Part shown: piece after piece, positions 10,501-12,099 of the stretch
How positions within the stretch are numbered: position 1 is the first letter of the stretch
Layout of the letters: each line of letters starts with the position of its first letter
Source: Hemicentrotus pulcherrimus
Taxonomy: Eukaryota; Echinodermata; Echinoidea; Camarodonta; Strongylocentrotidae
Direction: 5' to 3'
DNA: 12,099 bases
NCBI GenBank assembly: GCA_003118195.1
Contig: BEXV01000539.1
Coordinates: 194,332 to 206,430 of the forward strand
Made by a program: the position numbers and the translations under genes
The notes under the pieces: model-generated
What the model saw: the letters and a program-made list of their open reading frames with translations, nothing else
Told to the model about the DNA's origin: nothing
Databases searched by the model: none

Positions 10501-11901
10501 ATGCTACGGCTTTCCATAATTTTTAAGTCCAACTTAGAGATAAGTTCAACTTAAGATCTTTGTGAAACACCCCCCTGGAATCAGAAAAAGAGAACAATGC
10601 ACCGTACCTGGGGCCTGTTTCTTGAAAAAGTCGAAATTCATGGATATTGTGTGATTTTCCAATAACATGTGCTTCCGTGAGATTTTCCAAGAAGTCAGCC
10701 CTTTTGACGGTTTCAAGAAACAGCCCGCAGGTAGTCATTCAACACCACTTCTCTCAAGATAACTACTCCACACAGGTGGCTTTATTTTTGGTCAAAGATA
10801 CAGGGTAAGGCTCAGGGTCGCAATCGAGTTTAAAGTTTAGGGCAAGGATTACGATTAAGTACCGGTATAGTGTTACAATGTAGGTACGGGTTGAAATTAA
10901 GAATTATGTTAATGAACGAAATTGACATGGAGCAACTGACATAGATCAAACCTTCACTGGAGCAAGTCTTGTACTACCCTAATGTTGACTGAGCAAATGT
11001 TGGACCCCCATTTGACTGAATGACATATGAATTTGTAAGAGAATTAACAATGATAATAATGTTCTGGGTCATATAGCCCTCAATACATCTGCAATATTTC
11101 TCAGCGCTTTAGAGAAATATCCTTACCCCAGTCATCGGATTCAGGCATGCGCATTCTCCACTTCCTGGGGAGCATTCCAGCCAGGCGCTATTTTACAGAC
11201 ACTCACAATGCTGAGCAAACTACAATGACTGTCGGATCCTATATTTTACAGCTTGGCAGAGAGGAGAAATGTAGATGAAATGCCTTGTGTAAGGACACGA
11301 GCGTGGTGCCAGCGTTTGAACCCACGACTTTCGCGTCTCCACTAAGTTATTTAAAGGGATCCGGTAACTTTGTCTCAGATTCTGAAATAATATTCTGGAT
11401 TTAGCTCATGCTGCAATGATAATTATAAACCTTTAGGTCAGTCAGGAACCCCATGACTTCTACAAGCCGATCGCCTGTGTGATTATTAAGATATTCATGA
11501 TCGGAATTACAAATTTGAAAACTGTTTGCCAAACGGTTTACATAACACTACAGTCTATGAGGGAAACGAGTATGGTAAAACCGGTCACTCAAAGATTTTT
11601 ACTTTTTTTGAGGCACTTCTTGATCATTTTGAAGCGCAATTTTTTTAGGGCTTCAATATTACACCATATCACAGGCACTGACAACACGTAGGGCCGTGCA
11701 TCTCAGATTTAACATTGTTAAACGATCCCTTTAAAACCACTAGATTTCTTACTTTCTTCCCTGATGTCGAGCTCAGTGTCCTCGTCGTTGGTCACAGACG
11801 TCGTGGTGGACTCAGAGTCATCTGTCTTGAGTTCTAACGAGGTGAGTTTGTTTGTGCCTTTCTTCAGCACAGAAAGAAGCCCTGCCAGATCATCGCGGTC
11901 C
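1350..11901 (-). CDS. RSF1: RSF1 (remodeling and spacing factor 1), internal part of the gene, 8 exons
   Basis: Exons in transcript order: 11901-11753, 9958-7581, 6752-6648, 6140-6061, 4899-4839, 4103-3713, 2684-2450, 1588-1350 (3638 nt, 1212 codons). All introns are GT-AG, and the end phase of each exon equals the start phase required by the next, which is strong internal support. Landmarks of RSF1 occur in the family order: a WHIM-like end ([15 protein letters not shown]), a PHD finger with [15 protein letters not shown], the helix [41 protein letters not shown] and KKRRLNDLD. In known animals RSF1 binds SNF2H (SMARCA5) in the nucleus and acts as a histone chaperone for nucleosome assembly and spacing. 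Start and stop codons lie outside the window. An in-frame TAG at 8582-8580 interrupts the largest exon. BAZ-type PHD proteins were considered, but they lack the motifs after the PHD. Confidence 0.9.
1589..2142. other. intron sequence, no recognised feature
   Basis: Between the acceptor of the exon at 1588 and the LINE fragment, nothing coding or repeated within this window could be identified. Some of it may be the 3' untranslated tail of the LINE fragment, since that element reads toward lower coordinates. Confidence 0.45.
2143..2409 (-). mobile_element. fragment of the C-terminal end of a non-LTR retrotransposon polyprotein
   Basis: The minus-strand frame encodes [32 protein letters not shown] and TMENLLVC. 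This matches the layout found at the end of many LINE-type reverse transcriptase proteins: an N-R-x-R-T-G-H/Y segment, a W-G-L, then C-x-C-G with T-M-x-x-L-L-x-x-C. The catalytic reverse transcriptase core and the endonuclease are absent, so this is a 5'-truncated relic. It is in the same orientation as RSF1, within an intron. I cannot assign the clade. Confidence 0.7.
2450..2684 (-). CDS. RSF1: RSF1 exon with RGKDMSTIM and KKRRLNDLD motifs
   Basis: The acceptor is TTCTTCTCCTCGTAG before CG at 2684 and the donor is CAG|GTAAAG at 2450/2449. The exon is 235 nt, starts on codon base 2 and ends on codon base 2. It encodes [20 protein letters not shown], then an acidic Glu/Lys run, then [13 protein letters not shown] and an acidic end ([13 protein letters not shown]). 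Vertebrate RSF1 has RGKDISTI followed by KKRRRLNDLD and an acidic stretch in the same order. These two short motifs are among the best diagnostic features of the family. Confidence 0.92.
2719..3330 (+). repeat. imperfect (GAT)n tract with longer-period substructure
   Basis: About 600 bp consist almost wholly of GAT/GTT/GAA/GGT triplets with frequent changes. The word GATGTCGAT or its close variants (GACGTTGAT, GATGTTGAT) recurs at 2792, 2889, 2987 and 3081, which points to a unit of about 94-98 bp, then at shorter spacings near 3163 and 3235. The long Asp-rich, Met-rich and Ile-rich frames across it on both strands are artefacts of the repeat. It lies in an RSF1 intron. Confidence 0.9.
3331..3712. 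other. intron sequence, no recognised feature
   Basis: AT-rich intron between the GAT tract and the donor of the RS-like exon (GTTAGA at 3712-3707). No exon, ORF or paired repeat is supported. Confidence 0.5.
3713..4103 (-). CDS. RSF1: RSF1 exon with RS-like tandem block and conserved [12 protein letters not shown] segment
   Basis: The acceptor is CTCTTGCAATAG before GAC at 4103 and the donor is AAG|GTTAGA at 3713/3712. The exon is 391 nt, starts in phase 0 and ends on codon base 1. It begins with a basic stretch ([14 protein letters not shown]), then an acidic run, then an Arg/Ser/His/Gln-rich block at 3861-3983 built from 24-bp tandem units. It ends with [21 protein letters not shown], which matches the vertebrate segment of the form STRTRKCISYRFDEFDEAI. 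The RS-like block has no counterpart I recall in vertebrate RSF1 at this place and looks like a lineage expansion. A MITE ends 29 bp upstream of the acceptor. Confidence 0.88.
3861..3983 (-). repeat. 24-bp tandem units encoding an Arg/Ser-rich block in RSF1
   Basis: Units 3934-3957 and 3958-3981 match at 20 of 24 positions, 3910-3933 at 17 of 24 against the first of these, and 3886-3909 more weakly. Each encodes eight residues of the type SRSRRSHG or SRSRRSQG. The frame is unaffected because the unit is a multiple of three. Confidence 0.75.
4133..4420 (+). mobile_element. MITE family 1, copy 2 (right end unclear)
   Basis: It starts TTAAAGGGATTC at 4133 and aligns along its length with copy 3 (11351-11734): CTCAGATTCTAAA, TAGCTCATGCTGCAAT, CCATGACTTTTACAAGC, GATTATTAAGATATTCATGA, CTGCAGTCTATAGGG, GTCACTCAAAGATTTTTAC. 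Similarity fades after about 4400 and no right-hand terminal repeat could be found. The left end lies 29 bp upstream of the acceptor of the exon at 4103-3713. Confidence 0.7.
4576..4767. repeat. exact 95-bp direct duplication flanking a single N (assembly seam)
   Basis: Bases 4576-4670 and 4673-4767 are identical over 95 bp and are separated by T and N (4671-4672). Perfect identity beside a one-base gap symbol, in sequence where all other repeats are diverged, indicates two contig ends that overlap but were not merged. Each unit contains a small inverted repeat TTTGAGAT/ATCTCAAA. Confidence 0.9.
4839..4899 (-). CDS. RSF1: RSF1 micro-exon after the helix
   Basis: The acceptor is TTTAAAATGCAG before G at 4899 and the donor is GAG|GTATGT at 4839/4838. 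At 61 nt it is too short to stand out as an open frame. It was found because the previous exon ends on codon base 2 and the next starts in phase 0, so a linking exon of length 1+3n was required; this one fits exactly. It encodes [20 protein letters not shown] after a split Arg codon. The pattern matches the vertebrate KERLVYVGISIENIIPP region (ER, L, Y, V, NI, P conserved), with more divergence than the neighbouring exons. Confidence 0.75.
5008..5311 (-). mobile_element. SINE family copy C (best preserved)
   Basis: Read on the minus strand, the tRNA-like B-box GGGTTCGAATCCCGTC lies at 5293-5308. Then comes the body with CACCCAGGTGTTAAATGGGT, a block with GCTCCCCAGGGAGTG, AGCGCTTAGAGAC and GCGCTATATAAG, and finally an (ATT)n tail (about 7 units, 5009-5030). 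A Pol III-type B-box at one end and a simple-repeat tail at the other are the layout of a tRNA-derived SINE. The central body resembles widely distributed metazoan SINE core sequences; I do not assign a family name. Confidence 0.8.
5312..6060. other. intron sequence, no recognised feature
   Basis: Apart from the donor of the helix exon (GTAACA at 6060-6055) and a C run near 6027, I see no coding exon, paired repeat or RNA gene. Open frames on the plus strand here are short, lack similarity to any family I know, and have no splice or composition support. Confidence 0.5.
6061..6140 (-). CDS. RSF1: RSF1 exon: charged helix following the PHD finger
   Basis: The acceptor is GTTTGTCCTGCAG before GAG at 6140 and the donor is AAG|GTAACA at 6061/6060. 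The exon is 80 nt, starts in phase 0 and ends on the second codon base. It encodes [15 protein letters not shown] followed by [12 protein letters not shown]. It aligns without gaps to the vertebrate segment just after the PHD (of the form KLLCEKLEEQLQDLDVALKKKERAERRK) and should form an amphipathic, highly charged helix. The position directly after the PHD exon and the correct phase support the call, although the exon is short. Confidence 0.85.
6240..6315 (+). other. tRNA-like relic, probably a SINE head or tRNA pseudogene
   Basis: The order of parts recalls a tRNA: a D-arm/A-box-like CAGTCAGTAGAGCATCTGCC, an anticodon-like TTGAATCTAA, and a T-arm-like GTGGGTTTGGGTCTATCCC. The T loop lacks TTCGA and the stems do not pair well, so it is not a functional tRNA gene. 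It does not extend into the other SINE family found in this window. Confidence 0.4.
6365..6500 (+). repeat. pyrimidine-rich low-complexity tract
   Basis: A C/T-rich tract with C runs at 6390-6405 passes into TCATCATCACCATCATC-type trinucleotide sequence. The sense strand of RSF1 is correspondingly G/A rich and could form quadruplex or triplex structures. ORFs across it are low-complexity artefacts. Confidence 0.7.
6595..6614 (-). other. potential G-quadruplex / G-run splicing element
   Basis: On the RSF1 sense strand this reads as four G runs (GGG, GGGGG, GGGG, GGGG) separated by one or two bases, starting 33 nt downstream of the PHD-exon donor. Intronic G runs close to donors are known binding sites for hnRNP H/F and can enhance donor use. 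Whether this one acts is inference. Confidence 0.5.
6648..6752 (-). CDS. RSF1: RSF1 exon: second half of the PHD finger
   Basis: The acceptor is TCAATCCAAG before ATT at 6752 and the donor is CAT|GTGAGT at 6648/6647. The exon is 105 nt, exactly 35 codons, phase 0 at both ends. It encodes [19 protein letters not shown] and then [16 protein letters not shown]. With the two Cys at the end of the previous exon this gives a complete Cys4-His-Cys3 set: CxxC, CxxC, FH, AC, FCPKC. The segment is nearly identical in pattern to vertebrate RSF1 ([29 protein letters not shown]). PHD fingers of this class bind histone H3 tails or neighbouring chromatin. The precise splice joins HPRW to ILLC with the spacing seen in the family. 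Confidence 0.95.
6896..7020. mobile_element. 125-bp inverted-repeat element (MITE-like)
   Basis: The left end GGCATCGTTTCAAACACA pairs with the right end TGTGTTTGTCAAACGATGCC, allowing a 2-base gap. The inverted repeat covers about 20 bp, then decays. No convincing target-site duplication is visible. It lies in the intron between the large exon and the PHD exon. Confidence 0.65.
7021..7500. other. intron sequence with AGGTCA half-site cluster
   Basis: No exon is seen. The part from about 7250 (GGGGTCATTCCATGTCAAAT) to 7480 has the look of a dispersed repeat, but no second copy exists in this window. It contains four AGGTCA hexamers at 7417, 7446, 7458 and 7466, the last two arranged as a direct repeat with 2-bp spacing, plus a CACGTG at 7421-7426. 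These match nuclear-receptor half-sites and an E-box by sequence only. Confidence 0.45.
7501..7518 (+). repeat. homopolymer C18
   Basis: This is an uninterrupted run of 18 C in the intron between the large exon and the PHD exon. Length is likely to vary between alleles and between reads. A shorter C run of about 11 lies near 6027-6037. Confidence 0.95.
7581..9958 (-). CDS. RSF1: RSF1 large acidic exon, ending in the first half of the PHD finger
   Basis: The acceptor is CTCTTTTACAG before TT at 9958 and the donor is TGG|GTAATT at 7581/7580. The exon is 2378 nt and contributes 792 complete codons. The first 150 codons carry a run of psi-K-x-E SUMO-type sites (VKLE, VKEE twice, LKME, VKKE, VKQE). 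A Ser/Pro-rich stretch follows (about codons 245-310), then long Glu/Lys/Asp-rich disorder, an AT-hook core KKRGRPKKK (8040-8066), an Asp8 run near 7860-7880 and a basic [15 protein letters not shown] block. The exon closes with [12 protein letters not shown], which provides the first two zinc-binding Cys of the PHD. A long middle exon of this composition fits vertebrate RSF1. The odd feature is codon 459, TAG (8582-8580), in frame. Open coding-like sequence of the same character continues at once on the other side, and no plausible intron removes it. Confidence 0.88.
8040..8066 (-). other. AT-hook-like motif in the RSF1 large exon
   Basis: The encoded core is KKRGRPKKK, a canonical AT-hook pattern (Gly-Arg-Pro flanked by Lys/Arg) that binds the minor groove of AT-rich DNA. 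It lies about 147 codons before the first PHD cysteine. One copy only was seen. Confidence 0.6.
8580..8582 (-). other. RSF1: in-frame amber stop inside the RSF1 large exon
   Basis: On the minus strand the codons read GAG GAT TCT AAG TAG AGT CCT GCT. The same frame is open for 458 codons of this exon before the stop and 333 after it, and the downstream part includes the PHD cysteines. A GT overlaps the stop (AA|GTAGAG at 8583-8582), but the sequence after it is purine-rich. The nearest AGs that keep the frame would make an intron of about 51 nt with no pyrimidine tract. A nonsense allele, a base-call error or an early pseudogenising hit are the remaining readings. Confidence 0.85.
9576..9905 (-). 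other. array of SUMO-consensus sites in the RSF1 large exon
   Basis: Six psi-K-x-E sites occur within 110 codons: VKLE, VKEE, VKEE, LKME, VKKE and VKQE. MKPE and VKID are weaker variants. Several are followed by acidic residues, which favours modification. A further VKEE occurs near 8770. Vertebrate RSF1 also has several such sites in the comparable acidic part. Confidence 0.55.
9959..10260 (-). other. intron sequence next to the large-exon acceptor
   Basis: This holds the pyrimidine-rich acceptor of the large RSF1 exon (TGTATTCTCTTTTACAG at 9959-9975). Farther away there is only AT-rich sequence with no feature I can support. Confidence 0.6.
10261..10578. mobile_element. 318-bp foldback MITE with about 72-bp inverted ends
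   Basis: The left arm (10261-10332) starts CCAGGGGGGTGTTTCACAAA and runs through ACTTAAAAATTATAGAAAGC. The right arm (10508-10578) is its near-complement, with a handful of mismatches and small indels. The centre (about 175 bp) is AT-rich and unpaired. I could not see a clear target-site duplication. Elements with GGGTGTTTCACAAAG ends are common in marine invertebrate genomes, but I cannot name the family. Confidence 0.85.
10607..10731. mobile_element. 125-bp TA-flanked MITE
   Basis: The left end CCTGGGGCCTGTTTCTTGAA (10607) is matched by the complement of the right end, CCTGCGGGCTGTTTCTTGAA (10731), differing at a few bases. The inverted repeat continues weakly inward (GTCGAAA against GTCAAAA). 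TA lies directly outside both ends (10605-10606 and 10732-10733), consistent with a Tc1/mariner-type target site. No coding capacity. Confidence 0.8.
10732..11047. other. intron sequence, no recognised feature
   Basis: No exon, ORF or paired inverted repeat could be supported here. The stretch at 10800-10860 has loosely repeated AGGGT/TTTAGGGC-like words, too degenerate to name. Confidence 0.5.
11048..11340 (-). mobile_element. SINE family copy D (diverged)
   Basis: The shared body is recognisable: AGCGCTTTA, TTACCCCAGTCATCGGATTC, CTGGGGAGCATTCCAGCCAG, then GCCTTGTGTAAGGACACGAG and a B-box-like GCGTTTGAACCCACGAC. Read on the minus strand the tRNA-like head is at the high-coordinate end, and the tail is a short AT-rich trinucleotide tract near 11050. 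The head carries substitutions in the B-box and the CACCTGGGTG block seen in the other copies is lost, so this is an old copy. Confidence 0.7.
11351..11734 (+). mobile_element. MITE family 1, copy 3 (apparently full length, TTAA-flanked)
   Basis: The left end is TTAAAGGGATC (11351-11361) and the right end is its complement GATCCCTTTAA (11724-11734). TTAA is therefore on both sides, with a short terminal inverted repeat AGGGATC/GATCCCT. Total length is about 384 bp with no coding potential. The body shares long stretches with 4133-4420 and with the complement of 1-188, for example CTCATGCTGCAATGATAATT and GTCACTCAAAGATTTTTAC. A TTAA target suggests piggyBac-type mobilisation, but the ends are not classical piggyBac, so the superfamily is open. 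Its right end stands 16 bp inside the intron from the exon donor. Confidence 0.75.
11753..11901 (-). CDS. RSF1: RSF1 exon: end of the WHIM-like N-terminal region and start of the acidic linker
   Basis: The acceptor is ATATTTCCCAG before G at 11901 and the donor is AAA|GTAAGA at 11753/11752. The exon starts on the third base of a codon, ends on the first base of one, and is 149 nt long. Its first residues, [15 protein letters not shown], align with the vertebrate RSF1 segment of the form NRNELAETLALLK, which closes the DDT/WHIM-like N-terminal region that contacts ISWI. The rest is Ser/Thr/Asp/Glu-rich ([18 protein letters not shown]) and looks disordered. The donor is 16 bp from the end of a MITE (11351-11734). 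Earlier exons encoding roughly the first 200 residues of the family must lie beyond the window. Confidence 0.82.
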
Positions 11902-12099
11902 CTGGGAAATATGAACATTCAAATCATAGTGAAACGTGTATATAAAGACTCCTCAAGCCTGGGAGACTAGATAAGTACACTCAATATAAAGGTCTTTATA
12001 CAGTGAAAACCTGAACAAAAAGACCACCTGCTTATGAAGATTTTTTTCTTGTTTCCTTGGAGTGGTCTTTATATACAGGTTTCACTGTACATCATAGGC
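11902..12099 (-). other. RSF1 intron (partial) upstream of the first visible exon
   Basis: This is non-coding intron sequence before the acceptor at 11902-11903. It contains the 87-bp TA-flanked foldback element at 12001-12087. A short TATAAAGACTCC at 11940-11952 resembles part of that element's end and may be an older fragment. No exon is seen. Confidence 0.7.
12001..12087. mobile_element. short pogo/Tigger-like MITE with CAGTGAAACC ends
   Basis: Inverted ends of about 30 bp flank a short spacer: CAGTGAAAACCTG then AAAAAGACCACC on the left, and the complement GGAGTGGTCTTT then CAGGTTTCACTG on the right. TA dinucleotides sit directly outside both ends (11999-12000 and 12088-12089), as expected for TA-target insertion. 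TIRs beginning CAGTGAAACC are typical of pogo/Tigger-type Tc1-mariner elements. At 87 bp it can encode nothing and must depend on a transposase in trans. Confidence 0.75.

Noticed and set aside
11401..11691. Open frame of 70 codons on the plus strand near 11479
   Set aside because: It lies wholly within the MITE copy. The equivalent frame in the copy at 4133 is not conserved.
1..12099. CRISPR array, operon, phage or bacterial defence system
   Set aside because: Spliced GT-AG exons, a PHD finger protein, SINEs and MITEs show animal nuclear DNA. No regular spaced repeats or adjacent compact genes are present.

Overview
This is animal nuclear DNA: a 12.1 kb internal slice of one intron-rich gene read on the minus strand, with introns full of short non-autonomous transposons, SINEs and simple repeats. 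There is no operon structure, no complete promoter and no transcript end. The repeat content looks to me like a marine invertebrate, perhaps an echinoderm or another invertebrate deuterostome. The features behind that are tRNA-headed SINEs with an (ATT)n tail, foldback elements with GGGTGTTTCACAAAG ends, and long imperfect GAT tracts. The species assignment is inference and weak; the animal gene assignment is strong.

The gene is an orthologue of RSF1 (remodeling and spacing factor 1, also HBXAP), the large subunit that partners the ISWI ATPase SNF2H in the RSF chromatin-assembly complex. Eight coding exons can be placed, in transcript order: 11901-11753, 9958-7581, 6752-6648, 6140-6061, 4899-4839, 4103-3713, 2684-2450 and 1588-1350. 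Every intron is GT-AG, every junction keeps the reading frame, and the joined exons supply 1212 codons. In order they carry the end of the N-terminal WHIM-like region, a very long acidic and SUMO-motif-rich exon, a PHD finger split by an intron, the basic helix after the PHD, an RS-like block, the RGKD-STI / RRLNDLD segment, and part of the Ser/acidic-basic C-terminal region. The N-terminus lies beyond position 12099 and the C-terminus below position 1.

One break is visible: an in-frame TAG at 8582-8580 in the middle of the 2.4 kb exon, with open frame for 458 codons before and 333 after. Everything else in the model is intact, so a sequence error or a nonsense allele is more likely than an old pseudogene. 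A separate assembly defect is an exact 95-bp duplication around a single N at 4672.

The introns hold four copies of one SINE family (517-845, 1080-1233, 5008-5311, 11048-11340). They also hold three copies of a TTAA-flanked MITE (1-188, 4133-about 4420, 11351-11734), two of which sit within 16-29 bp of RSF1 splice sites. Four further elements with terminal inverted repeats lie at 6896-7020, 10261-10578, 10607-10731 and 12001-12087. The rest comprises a non-LTR reverse transcriptase remnant (2143-2409), a tRNA-like relic (6240-6315), a 600-bp GAT tract (2719-3330), and G-rich and AGGTCA-rich intronic stretches. I found no new multi-gene system. The points most worth following are the in-frame stop, the MITEs at the splice sites, the SUMO-motif array and the RS-like tandem expansion.
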